The translations under genes were made by a program, and so were the position numbers. From assembly GCF_018698455.1 (NCBI RefSeq), contig NZ_JABIOQ010000064.1, forward strand, positions 1 to 45,680: DNA of 45,680 bases, written 5' to 3'. Numbering within the stretch: the stretch's first letter is position 1; every line of letters starts with the position of its first letter. The notes under the pieces are model-generated. The model worked only from the letters and a program-made list of their open reading frames with translations, was not told where the DNA came from and did no database searches. The stretch comes from Sulfurimonas sp. GTDB lineage: Bacteria; Campylobacterota; Campylobacteria; Campylobacterales; Sulfurimonadaceae. Shown in pieces: positions 7,648-15,231 of this stretch.

Positions 7648-8721
7648 ATGATAAATTATCAAGCTATAAAACCACTTTTATTTAAACTAGAACCAGAAAC
7701 TGCACATCATGTAGTAGCATGTATACTGCGTTTACCAAATCTATGTCAACTTCCATTTAACTTCTTTTTAGAATCACACTTTATAAATGACCCTGTTTTA
7801 AAGCAAGAAATCTTTGGTCGTGAGTTTTTAAATCCAGTTGGGTTAGGAGCTGGTTTTGATAAAAATGCGACTATGATTCGTGGTATGCAAATTTTAGGTT
7901 TTGGTTTTACTGAAATCGGAACCGTCACACCAAAACCACAGGCTGGAAACCCTAAACCAAGAATGTTTCGTCACATCGAAGAAGAGACTATTCAAAACGC
8001 GATGGGTTTTAACAATGAAGGCTCAAAGAAAGTCATAAAAAGACTTAAAGAACGTTTTCCATTTAGTACACCCATCGGTATAAACATTGGAAAAAACAAA
8101 CTTACACCTGAGAGTGATGCTATAAGTGACTATACACAGCTTATAAAATCTTTTGATGGTTTGGGTGACTACTTTGTTATTAACATCTCTTCTCCAAACA
8201 CTCCAGGCCTCCGTGACTTACAAAATGAAGAGTTTATAACAACACTTTTTAAAGAAGCAAAAGCACTTACAAAAATGCCAATTCTCTTAAAAATAGCACC
8301 AGACATGGAAGTAGAAGATGCCGTTACTCTTACAAAGATGGCTGTTGCATCTGGAGCAGATGGAATCATCGCGACAAATACAACTATAGACTACTCTTTA
8401 GTTCCTCACCCTAAAGATATTGGTGGTTTAAGTGGAGCAGTTCTTAAAGAAAAAAGTTTTAAGATTTTTGAAGCAGTAGCAAAAGAACTTTACGGTAAAA
8501 CTCTTCTTATTTCAGTAGGTGGAATTGACTCGGCTGAGGAAGCATACAAACGCATTAAAGCAGGTGCTTCACTTGTACAAATATATAGCGGTCTTGTATT
8601 TCACGGTCCCGATATGATAATGAACATCAATAAAAAACTTATAGAACTCATAAAGCACGATGGTTACGATAACATCACACAAGCCATCGGTGCTGATAGA
8701 AAACTAAGCACTAAATGCTGA
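7648..8721 (+). CDS. pyrD: Dihydroorotate dehydrogenase (quinone), class 2
   Basis: Oxidises dihydroorotate to orotate in de novo pyrimidine synthesis and passes electrons to membrane quinone. The 357-residue length and N-terminal amphipathic extension (about residues 1-45) mark the membrane-associated class 2 enzyme. The FMN barrel shows 'N-P-V-G-L-G-A-G-F-D-K', 'N-A-M-G-F-N-N-E-G', 'V-I-N-I-S-S-P-N-T-P-G-L-R' (catalytic Ser region), 'L-L-K-I-A-P-D', 'I-I-A-T-N-T-T' and 'L-I-S-V-G-G-I'. The next gene starts 7 bases downstream. The order pyrD - M16 protease - dapA - SDR matches Campylobacter. Confidence 0.97.
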   Translation: MINYQAIKPLLFKLEPETAHHVVACILRLPNLCQLPFNFFLESHFINDPVLKQEIFGREFLNPVGLGAGFDKNATMIRGMQILGFGFTEIGTVTPKPQAGNPKPRMFRHIEEETIQNAMGFNNEGSKKVIKRLKERFPFSTPIGINIGKNKLTPESDAISDYTQLIKSFDGLGDYFVINISSPNTPGLRDLQNEEFITTLFKEAKALTKMPILLKIAPDMEVEDAVTLTKMAVASGADGIIATNTTIDYSLVPHPKDIGGLSGAVLKEKSFKIFEAVAKELYGKTLLISVGGIDSAEEAYKRIKAGASLVQIYSGLVFHGPDMIMNINKKLIELIKHDGYDNITQAIGADRKLSTKC

Positions 8722-8728
8722 GTCGTAA

Positions 8729-10027
8729 ATGAAAATAATCTTAACAACAATATTAACCCTAGGAACACTTATGGCATCTTCTTTACCAAAATACGAAACA
8801 AAAACACTTAAAAATGGGCTACAGATAGTAGTAATTCCTCTTAAAAATGAAACTAATGTAGTTAGTACTGACATCTTTTACAAAGTTGGTAGTCGAAATG
8901 AAGTAATGGGGAAAACGGGTATTGCACATATGCTTGAGCATATGAACTTCAAAAGTACAAAGAACCTTCCAGCTGGAGAGTTTGACAAGCAAGTAAAAAG
9001 TATAGGTGGAGTAAACAATGCTTCTACTAGTTTTGATTATACGCATTACTACATCAAGTCTTCTACAGATAACCTCAAAAAGTCTATAAACCTTTACTCT
9101 GAACTTATGCAAAACCTAAAACTCAAAGATGAAGAATTTCAACCTGAGAGAGATGTTGTAACAGAAGAGAGACGTTGGAGAACAGATAACAATCCACTTG
9201 GCTTTTTATACTTTAGACTTTTTAATAATGCTTACCTTTACCACCCATACCATTGGACACCAATCGGGTTCATGAACGACATAAGAACTTGGACTATTAA
9301 CGATATTAAAGATTTTCATAAGACATACTACCAACCAAACAATGCCATATTAATGGTAACAGGTGATGTAGACCCCAAAGAGGTCTTTAAGTCTGCTAAG
9401 GCCGCTTTTGGTGATATCAAAAACAATGGAAAGATTCCAAAAGTTAAATTTGTAGAGCCTGAACAAGATGGTGCTAAACGTGTTATCGTGCATAAAGATA
9501 GTGAAGTAGAAATGCTTGCTATAACTTTTCATATACCTGATTTTAAAGACCCAGACCAAGTGACACTCAGTGTTATCTCTGAAATTCTTTACTCTGGAAA
9601 GAGTTCAAGACTTTATAGAGAGCTTGTGGACAAAAAAAGTCTTGTAAATAGTGTGTATGCTTACAATATGGAAAACATAGACCCCGGTCTTTTTATATTT
9701 ATGGCGACTTGTAACCCTGGTGTAAAAGCTGAGGAAGTTGAAAAAGAGATCATCAAACAGATAGAAATCATCAAAACTACAAAGGTTACAAAAGCTGAAC
9801 TAGACAAGGTGAAGATAAATACAAAAGCAGACTTTATCTACTCTCTAGAGAGTTCAACAAGTGTTGCTAACCTTTATGGTTCATACTTAGTTCGTGGAGA
9901 TATGGCACCACTTATGAGTTATGAAGAAGATGTTAAAAAAGTAACAGCGAAAAAAGTACAAGATATAGCAAATAAATATTTTAACTTTAACAAATCAACT
10001 ACAATGATTTTAAAAAAAGGTGAGTAG
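8729..10027 (+). CDS. M16-family zinc metallopeptidase, exported
   Basis: A 432-residue protein with a short signal peptide (M-K-I-I-L-T-T-I-L-T-L-G-T-L-M-A). The inverted zinc motif HxxEH is at H67-M-L-E-H71, and the third ligand is most likely E147 in 'V-V-T-E-E-R-R-W', 76 residues after H71 as in processing-peptidase relatives. The second, inactive half-domain follows from about residue 240 (S-R-L-Y-R-E-L). A single chain of this length contains one active and one inactive M16 domain. Probable periplasmic peptidase; substrate unknown. Co-transcribed with pyrD. Confidence 0.9.
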   Translation: MKIILTTILTLGTLMASSLPKYETKTLKNGLQIVVIPLKNETNVVSTDIFYKVGSRNEVMGKTGIAHMLEHMNFKSTKNLPAGEFDKQVKSIGGVNNASTSFDYTHYYIKSSTDNLKKSINLYSELMQNLKLKDEEFQPERDVVTEERRWRTDNNPLGFLYFRLFNNAYLYHPYHWTPIGFMNDIRTWTINDIKDFHKTYYQPNNAILMVTGDVDPKEVFKSAKAAFGDIKNNGKIPKVKFVEPEQDGAKRVIVHKDSEVEMLAITFHIPDFKDPDQVTLSVISEILYSGKSSRLYRELVDKKSLVNSVYAYNMENIDPGLFIFMATCNPGVKAEEVEKEIIKQIEIIKTTKVTKAELDKVKINTKADFIYSLESSTSVANLYGSYLVRGDMAPLMSYEEDVKKVTAKKVQDIANKYFNFNKSTTMILKKGE

Positions 10028-10041
10028 GTTTTTTTAAACCT
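10026..10041 (+). terminator. Weak hairpin after the M16 protease gene
   Basis: AGGTTT (10026-10031) pairs with AAACCT (10036-10041) over a TTTT loop, beginning inside the stop codon. It is followed by the pyrimidine-rich 'ctcttctgt'. There is no clean T run, so termination would be partial. Confidence 0.35.
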
Positions 10042-10106
10042 CTCTTCTGTCCACTTCTCTCTAACCTCCTCCATTACATTAAAAGATACTATTAAATATT
10101 TTTCGC

Positions 10107-10112
10107 TATAAT
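10107..10112 (+). promoter_or_regulatory. -10 box (TATAAT) upstream of dapA
   Basis: TATAAT preceded by 'cgc' and a T-rich stretch (10098-10103) lies 34 bases before the dapA start. A Shine-Dalgarno AAAGGCAAG lies just before the ATG. Confidence 0.55.
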
Positions 10113-10146
10113 TTCACACTTATTTATTAACAACTAAAGGCAAGAT

Positions 10147-11040
10147 ATGGACATAGTTACAGGTTCTTCAACCGCAATTATTACACCATTTAAAAATGGT
10201 AAACTAGATGAGCAGAGTTATGCTGCTCTCATACAACGTCAAATAAACAATGGTATGGATGCAGTCTGTCCCGTTGGTACAACTGGAGAGAGTGCAACTC
10301 TCTCATCAGATGAAGATAAAAGATGCATGCAAATCGCTGTAGAAGTTTGTAAAGGTACTAACACTAAAGTACTTACAGGTGCTGGAAGCAACTCTACTTC
10401 AGAAGCAATACTTGCTGCTAAAAATGCACAGGAGTGTGGTGTTGATGCTATATTTTCTGTTGCACCTTACTATGTTAAACCATCTCAAGAGGGACTATAC
10501 CAACACTATAAAGCAATTGCTTCTTCAGTACCTGAGCTTCCTTTTATGCTTTACAATGTTCCAGGACGCACGGCAGTTGACATTAGTGCTGACACAGTTA
10601 TAAGACTTTTTGACGACATACCAAATATCTATGGAATTAAAGAAGCTACTGGTTCCCTAGAGCGTACTGTTGAACTTTTATCTCGTAGACCAGACTTAAA
10701 AGTATTTTCAGGTGATGATGCTATTGACTACCCTATTCTTGCAAATGGTGGAGCGGGTATCACTTCTGTAACTTCTAACCTTATGCCTGACCTAAAATCT
10801 GAACTTGTGCGTTTAGCACTTGCTGGTGATTTTGCTGGTGCAAAAGCTATTAACGATAAACTTTACCCTCTTAACTCGGTAATGTTTTGTGAAGCAAACC
10901 CACTTCCTATAAAGGCTGCTATGTACATCGCTGGACTTATAGACACACTGGAGTATAGACTTCCTTTAACTCCTCCAAGTTTAGAAAGTATGAAAAAAAT
11001 CGAAGAAGTAATGAAAAATTACGATATTAAAGGACTATAA
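10147..11040 (+). CDS. dapA: 4-hydroxy-tetrahydrodipicolinate synthase
   Basis: Condenses pyruvate and aspartate semialdehyde in the lysine/diaminopimelate pathway. The 297-residue length is normal. Active-site elements are the Schiff-base lysine K165 in 'Y-G-I-K-E-A-T-G-S', Y136 in 'L-Y-N-V-P-G-R-T', and T45/T46 in 'P-V-G-T-T-G-E-S'. A single short gap (3 bases) separates it from the downstream reductase gene, so the two form an operon from the promoter at 10107. Confidence 0.97.
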   Translation: MDIVTGSSTAIITPFKNGKLDEQSYAALIQRQINNGMDAVCPVGTTGESATLSSDEDKRCMQIAVEVCKGTNTKVLTGAGSNSTSEAILAAKNAQECGVDAIFSVAPYYVKPSQEGLYQHYKAIASSVPELPFMLYNVPGRTAVDISADTVIRLFDDIPNIYGIKEATGSLERTVELLSRRPDLKVFSGDDAIDYPILANGGAGITSVTSNLMPDLKSELVRLALAGDFAGAKAINDKLYPLNSVMFCEANPLPIKAAMYIAGLIDTLEYRLPLTPPSLESMKKIEEVMKNYDIKGL

Positions 11041-11043
11041 AAT

Positions 11044-11826
11044 ATGAGCGAAAAGACAATGACTGGAAAAGTATTATTTATCTCCGGTGGTACTCGTGGT
11101 ATCGGTAAAGCAATCGTTTATGAGTTTGCTTCAAAAGGCTGTGATGTTGCGTTTACTTATGCTTCATCTGCAGATACTGCAAACGAAATCGTTGCTGATT
11201 TAGAAGCTAACTATGGTGTAAAATCTCGTGCTTATAAACTAAATATTTTAGAACCTTTAACATACAAAGATGTATATAAAGAGTTTGACGAAGATTTTGA
11301 TAGACTTGACTACTTCATCTCAAACGCTATCATTTCTGGTCGTGCTGTTGTTGGTGGTTTTGCTCCGTTTATGAGACTAAAGCCTAAAGGTCTTGGTAAC
11401 ATCTTTACAGCTACTGTTGAAGCATTTGTTGTTGGTGCACAAGAAGCTGCAAAACGTATGGAACTTACAGGTGGTGGTTCTATCATCTCTATGAGTTCTA
11501 CAGGTAATCTTGTTTACACTCCTAACTACTCAGGTCACGGAACAAACAAGGCTGCAGTTGAAACTATGGTTAAGTATGCAGCTGCTGAACTTGGTGAAAA
11601 AGGTATTAGAGTAAACGCAGTAAGTGGTGGTCCAATCGATACTGACGCGCTTAAAGCATTCCCTAACTACGAAGAAGTAAAAGCAGAAGTTGTAAAACGT
11701 TCTCCACTTTCTCGTATGGGTGATGCAACGGACTTAACAGGTGCTTGTTCATTCCTATGTTCAGATGCATCTTCATGGTTAACAGGACAAGTTATCGTAA
11801 TCGACGGTGCTACTTCTTTTCAATAG
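11044..11826 (+). CDS. Short-chain dehydrogenase, FabL-like enoyl-ACP reductase
   Basis: A 260-residue SDR with the NAD(P) motif 'S-G-G-T-R-G-I-G-K' (14-22). The catalytic spacing is Y162-x6-K169, as in enoyl-ACP reductases FabI/FabL, not the Y-x3-K of FabG. The segment 'V-N-A-V-S-G-G-P-I-D-T-D-A-L-K-A-F-P-N' (about 195-213) is very close to what I remember of Bacillus FabL, the triclosan-tolerant NADPH-dependent reductase. Predicted role: last step of fatty-acid elongation in the cytoplasm. It sits next to dapA, as the Campylobacter homologue annotated simply as an oxidoreductase does. FabG-like activity is the alternative, but the spacing argues against it. Confidence 0.8.
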   Translation: MSEKTMTGKVLFISGGTRGIGKAIVYEFASKGCDVAFTYASSADTANEIVADLEANYGVKSRAYKLNILEPLTYKDVYKEFDEDFDRLDYFISNAIISGRAVVGGFAPFMRLKPKGLGNIFTATVEAFVVGAQEAAKRMELTGGGSIISMSSTGNLVYTPNYSGHGTNKAAVETMVKYAAAELGEKGIRVNAVSGGPIDTDALKAFPNYEEVKAEVVKRSPLSRMGDATDLTGACSFLCSDASSWLTGQVIVIDGATSFQ

Positions 11827-11842
11827 AACTAAAAATCTAATG

Positions 11843-11861
11843 GGGCTAAATATATTAGCCC
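11843..11861 (+). terminator. Hairpin terminator after the dapA operon
   Basis: GGGCTAA (11843-11849) pairs with TTAGCCC (11855-11861) over an ATATA loop, 16 bases after the reductase stop codon. It is followed by 'tattccaat' and a C/T-rich stretch. The stem is strong but the T tract is poor. Confidence 0.6.
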
Positions 11862-11936
11862 TATTCCAATACCTATCACTTCTTCTTAACTTCCATAAAC
11901 AATTTTTCAAATAAAACTAACTTAATCTTAAAATGG

Positions 11937-11942
11937 TAGAAT
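11937..11942 (+). promoter_or_regulatory. Possible -10 box (TAGAAT) for the superoxide-reductase-like gene
   Basis: TAGAAT lies 28 bases before the ATG at 11970, downstream of a terminator and a gene-free 110 bases. A Shine-Dalgarno AAGGA lies 5-8 bases before the ATG. One mismatch to the consensus, so only moderately supported. Confidence 0.35.
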
Positions 11943-11969
11943 AGTCATAATTAAATTAAGGATTTTACC

Positions 11970-12395
11970 ATGAATAGAAGAGAAGCAATAAAACTCACAA
12001 CAGTAGTGGCACTTGGCACGGCAGTCAGTCTTGATGCACATAATTCTCCTAAAAAAAACAGAATAGTTATGACTCCAAAAGATGCTAAAAACCTTACAAA
12101 AGGAGAGTTAAAACACACTCCTCAAATTACCCTAGGTCAGAAAGATTCTAAGGGTTACACTTTAGTTGAGATTACTGTTGGACAAGGTGGTATCATCCAT
12201 CCAAGTACACATACTCACTGGATTGACTTTATCACATTATCTGCAAATGGCAACAAAGTCGGAACTTCAACTTTAGAAGCTGAAATCTCTCGTGGCACTG
12301 CTTCATTTAGTGTTAAACTTGATGGTGTTAAGACATTAACGGCAGAGTCAGGATGTAATCTACATGGTATATGGACAAGTAATTTAGCTCTTTAA
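11970..12395 (+). CDS. Superoxide reductase-like protein (neelaredoxin family) with a Tat signal
   Basis: A 141-residue protein. The iron site of 1Fe superoxide reductase is recognisable: H49 in 'L-K-H-T-P', H77 and H83 in 'H-P-S-T-H-T-H-W-I-D-F-I', and C129/H132 in 'C-N-L-H-G-I-W'. The H77-H83 and C129-H132 spacings match the family. The glutamate usually two residues before the first histidine (E-K-H-x-P) is leucine here (L47). The N-terminus 'M-N-R-R-E-A-I-K-L-T-T-V-V-A-L-G' is a twin-arginine signal, implying export of the folded iron protein. Expected role: reduce superoxide to peroxide in the periplasm. Monocistronic between two terminators. Confidence 0.8.
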   Translation: MNRREAIKLTTVVALGTAVSLDAHNSPKKNRIVMTPKDAKNLTKGELKHTPQITLGQKDSKGYTLVEITVGQGGIIHPSTHTHWIDFITLSANGNKVGTSTLEAEISRGTASFSVKLDGVKTLTAESGCNLHGIWTSNLAL

Positions 12396-12407
12396 GAGCT
12401 AAATTTT
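12383..12407 (+). terminator. Rho-independent terminator after the superoxide-reductase-like gene
   Basis: TTTAGCTC (12383-12390) pairs with GAGCTAAA (12396-12403) over a loop containing the stop codon, followed directly by TTTTATATTTT. The stem starts within the last codons of the gene. Confidence 0.8.
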
Positions 12408-12527
12408 ATATTTTGCCCTCCCCCTTTTTCAAACATTCACTTATAAATATAACAAACTGTCATATTATGAAGATACCTTCAAAAACTTTACTATTATTAC
12501 AGATATAAAATTACGGAGTCTATTATC

Positions 12528-12860
12528 ATGGAAGGAAAAATCATTGTAACTTATAAGGTCTTATGTAAATCAGATTTAAACAAGAGTATATCTCTCGAAG
12601 AATTACTCTCAAACGAAAAAGTTCAAAAAGTCATCAAAAGTGAATTTGCAAAAGGTTTAAGAAATATAGAATTATCTTCTTTAAATGAAAATGCATCTCT
12701 AAGAGTTGGAACCATCAAAGAACACCATACATTTGAAGTGACTAAAAATGACTTTGCAGATATATTAGCATTAGCAGAAGACGATGCAACTACTAAGAAA
12801 TTATTGAAAAAAGATTGTGACAGAGTTGAATTACTTAATATAGAAACACTAGATATTTAA
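12528..12860 (+). CDS. Hypothetical protein, 110 residues
   Basis: I do not recognise this protein. It has no signal peptide, membrane segment or cysteine-pair motif. It starts with a beta-strand-like 'K-I-I-V-T-Y-K-V-L', followed by charged helical stretches and two pairs of cysteines far apart only (C13, C97 visible). ATG 12528 follows an 'acggag' Shine-Dalgarno-like element, and the coding character (Lys/Glu-rich, AT-rich codons) is like its neighbours. It is a lone gene between the superoxide-reductase-like gene's terminator and pgsA. The first strand and small size might suit a small regulatory or binding domain, but nothing supports a function. Confidence 0.65.
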   Translation: MEGKIIVTYKVLCKSDLNKSISLEELLSNEKVQKVIKSEFAKGLRNIELSSLNENASLRVGTIKEHHTFEVTKNDFADILALAEDDATTKKLLKKDCDRVELLNIETLDI

Positions 12861-12900
12861 AAACACAAAGTTCCTCTCAAAGGCTATATTAAGAGCAAAA

Positions 12901-12914
12901 AGCTAAAATTAGCT
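12901..12914 (+). terminator. Small palindrome after the hypothetical gene
   Basis: AGCTAA (12901-12906) and TTAGCT (12909-12914) form a short palindrome followed by the AT-rich 'attaattaatt'. The loop would be only AA, so it is either a weak terminator or a binding site ahead of pgsA. Confidence 0.3.
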
Positions 12915-12936
12915 ATTAATTAATTAAGGAAATTTA

Positions 12937-13488
12937 TTGTTAAACCTTCCCAATGCTCTAGCATCACTTCGTATACTCATAGCCCCTTTTATGTTCTGGA
13001 TTATACTAAATCCTCAGCTTTTTACAGACAATGGTTTTGACATCACATGGAACTACTATTTCGCTTCACTATTATTTGTATTAGCAAGTGCTACAGACTT
13101 TTTTGATGGCTATATTGCAAGAGAGTGGAACCAAATGACTATGCTTGGAGCTATACTTGATCCACTTGCAGACAAGATGCTTACTCTTGCTGCGTTTATC
13201 GGTCTAATGATGATTGGAGAAGCTTCTGCTTGGGCTATTTACATCATTATAGTTCGCGAGTTGTTTATAACCGGCATACGAACCGTTGCTGTAAGTGAAG
13301 GCTTAGATGTAAAAGCTTCATGGGCAGGAAAAGTAAAAACAGTTGCACAAATGATAGCAATAGGTTTTTTACTTATGCACTGGCCTTTTGCAGACTTACT
13401 TCTTTGGTTTGCAGTTTTTCTTACACTCTACTCAGGTTTTGAGTATCTCTGGGGCTTTAGAGCATCTTTACAAAAAGGAAGTATCTAA
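12937..13488 (+). CDS. pgsA: CDP-diacylglycerol--glycerol-3-phosphate 3-phosphatidyltransferase
   Basis: Integral membrane enzyme making phosphatidylglycerophosphate for phosphatidylglycerol. The 183-residue length is normal. The CDP-alcohol phosphotransferase signature D-x2-D-G-x2-A-R-x8-G-x3-D-x3-D is complete in 'A-T-D-F-F-D-G-Y-I-A-R-E-W' followed by 'G-A-I-L-D-P-L-A-D-K'. About five hydrophobic segments. The start is TTG at 12937, chosen because the family N-terminus 'L-N-L-P-N-A-L-A-S-L-R' begins there and AAGGA lies 8 bases upstream. Its TAA overlaps the rseP ATG by one base. Confidence 0.95.
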   Translation: MLNLPNALASLRILIAPFMFWIILNPQLFTDNGFDITWNYYFASLLFVLASATDFFDGYIAREWNQMTMLGAILDPLADKMLTLAAFIGLMMIGEASAWAIYIIIVRELFITGIRTVAVSEGLDVKASWAGKVKTVAQMIAIGFLLMHWPFADLLLWFAVFLTLYSGFEYLWGFRASLQKGSI

Positions 13489-14540
13489 TGGGTATGGTTG
13501 TATCACTCCTGGTTCTTAGTGGACTTATCTTTTTTCATGAACTTGGTCACTATATGGCGGCTCGACTTATGGGTGTTTATGTAGAAGTTTTCAGCATTGG
13601 TTTTGGTAAAAAACTTTTTAGCTTTAGAAAGTGGGATACGGAGTGGAGTATTTCCGCGATTCCTCTTGGTGGTTATGTTCGTATGAAAGGGCAAGATGAT
13701 TCTGACCCAACAAAAAAAAGTTATGATGATGACAGCTACAATGTAAAAACACCTTCGCAGAAGATATTTATACTGCTTGCTGGTCCTGCATTTAACTTTA
13801 TACTTGCATTTTTTCTTTACTTTGCAATTGCCCTCGGTTCTCCACAGATTTTATCTCCAGTAGTTGGAGAAGTTGTTAAAGACTCTCCCGCGTTTATAGC
13901 AGGTTTAGAGTCTAATGACACTATAACTTCAATAAACTCTATGAGTATAACAACATGGAAAGAAATGGCGAAAATTATCGAATTTACCGAAGGTTCACTT
14001 GACCTTGAGATTAAACGCGATGGTTTTTTAGAACATAAAATTCTTACACCCAAACTAAATGAAGCACAAAATATGTTTGGAGAAATAATACAAAAAAAGA
14101 TGATAGGTATAAGTTCTGCAGGAGTGATGCATCCACTAGAGCTTTCACTGAGTGAGACTTTCTCGTATGCAACTGAGCAGACTATATTTGCTTCTACTAT
14201 GATATTTACCGGTGTTAAAAAGCTTCTATTTGGGGAAGTTCCGGCTAAAGAGTTAGGTGGTGTTATAAGCATAGTTAAACTCACATCTGATGCGACAGAT
14301 AGTGGTTGGATGAGTGTACTTTTCTTCGCAGCACTCATAAGTGTAAACCTTGGAGTACTTAATCTCCTCCCTATTCCAGCACTTGATGGTGGACATATAA
14401 TGTTCAATATTTATGAACTTATATTCAGAAGAGAAGCGAGTGAAGCCGTTATGATAAAGTTCACCATTGCTGGTTGGGTCATACTCTTTGGGCTTATGGG
14501 ACTTGGACTCTTTAACGATATTAATAGATTAATAGGATAA
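13488..14540 (+). CDS. rseP: Site-2 intramembrane zinc protease, RseP-like
   Basis: A 350-residue M50 protease. The zinc site H17-E-L-G-H21 (HExxH) is in the first membrane helix, and 'L-L-P-I-P-A-L-D-G-G-H' near residue 300 supplies the third ligand. A single PDZ domain covers about residues 120-190 ('V-V-G-E-V-V-K-D-S-P-A-F-I-A-G-L'), whereas E. coli RseP has two. C-terminal membrane helices follow. The family cleaves membrane-bound anti-sigma factors and leftover signal peptides; the natural substrate here is unknown. Start overlaps pgsA; yggS follows after 2 bases, forming a three-gene operon. Confidence 0.95.
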   Translation: MGMVVSLLVLSGLIFFHELGHYMAARLMGVYVEVFSIGFGKKLFSFRKWDTEWSISAIPLGGYVRMKGQDDSDPTKKSYDDDSYNVKTPSQKIFILLAGPAFNFILAFFLYFAIALGSPQILSPVVGEVVKDSPAFIAGLESNDTITSINSMSITTWKEMAKIIEFTEGSLDLEIKRDGFLEHKILTPKLNEAQNMFGEIIQKKMIGISSAGVMHPLELSLSETFSYATEQTIFASTMIFTGVKKLLFGEVPAKELGGVISIVKLTSDATDSGWMSVLFFAALISVNLGVLNLLPIPALDGGHIMFNIYELIFRREASEAVMIKFTIAGWVILFGLMGLGLFNDINRLIG

Positions 14541-14542
14541 TT

Positions 14543-15217
14543 ATGACAAAAATAGAACATAAATTATATATAGACGATGTGATACGTCGCGTTGAGACTG
14601 CGCGTTTATCTGTGAGTGGACATCTCATTGTAAAGATTGTGGCAGTGTCAAAGTACTCTACGAGTCAAGATATATCTGACCTCTATTCTATAGGTCAACG
14701 TGGCTTTGGTGAGAACAAAGTACAAGACCTAAAAAGTAAAGCATTAGAATTAGATGAACTCCCACTTGAATGGCACTTCATCGGAAATCTTCAAAAAAAC
14801 AAGATAAACAATCTTTTAGAAATAGACCCTACTCTCTTCCAAGCACTTGATTCACTAGAGTTAGCTGAAGAGCTTCAAAAGAAACTCGTAGCTAAAGACA
14901 TGACACTAGATTGTCTTATGCAAATAAACTCAGCAAAAGAAGAATCTAAACACGGTTTTATGCCTGAAGTTGCCCTTTCTAGTTACGAAAGTATCATTGG
15001 AAACTGTCCCAACATTAATATAAGAGGTGTTATGAGTATTGGTGCACACTCAGAAGATACTGAACTTATAAAGAAAAGTTTTATAACTACTTATGAAATA
15101 TATAAACAAATTCCAAACGCAACAATTTGTTCTATGGGTATGAGTGGAGACTTTGAATTAGCCATTGAGTGTGGGTCGAATATGATTCGTCTGGGCTCTA
15201 TAATGTTTCCTGATTAA
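14543..15217 (+). CDS. Pyridoxal-phosphate homeostasis protein, YggS family
   Basis: A 224-residue cytoplasmic protein of the fold III alanine-racemase-like N-terminal domain. The PLP lysine is K37 in 'I-V-A-V-S-K-Y'. Other family marks are 'F-G-E-N-K-V-Q-D' , 'W-H-F-I-G-N-L-Q-K-N-K', 'G-V-M-S-I-G' and the C-terminal 'C-S-M-G-M-S-G-D-F-E-L-A-I' plus 'N-M-I-R-L-G-S'. It binds PLP without known catalysis and buffers the cofactor. Last gene of the pgsA-rseP operon; its stop is followed after 14 bases by the decayed kinase remnant. Confidence 0.95.
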   Translation: MTKIEHKLYIDDVIRRVETARLSVSGHLIVKIVAVSKYSTSQDISDLYSIGQRGFGENKVQDLKSKALELDELPLEWHFIGNLQKNKINNLLEIDPTLFQALDSLELAEELQKKLVAKDMTLDCLMQINSAKEESKHGFMPEVALSSYESIIGNCPNINIRGVMSIGAHSEDTELIKKSFITTYEIYKQIPNATICSMGMSGDFELAIECGSNMIRLGSIMFPD

Positions 15218-15231
15218 GTAAATATACTAAA

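Noticed and set aside
13817-14407. Long minus-strand reading frame (196 codons) opposite rseP
   Set aside because: Serine/isoleucine-rich shadow of a well-supported gene with PDZ and zinc motifs; no start signals.
14901-15217. Possible extension of yggS into the following remnant as a fusion
   Set aside because: yggS ends with a normal C-terminus at 15217 and the PhnD-like similarity starts 14 bases later; these are separate genes.
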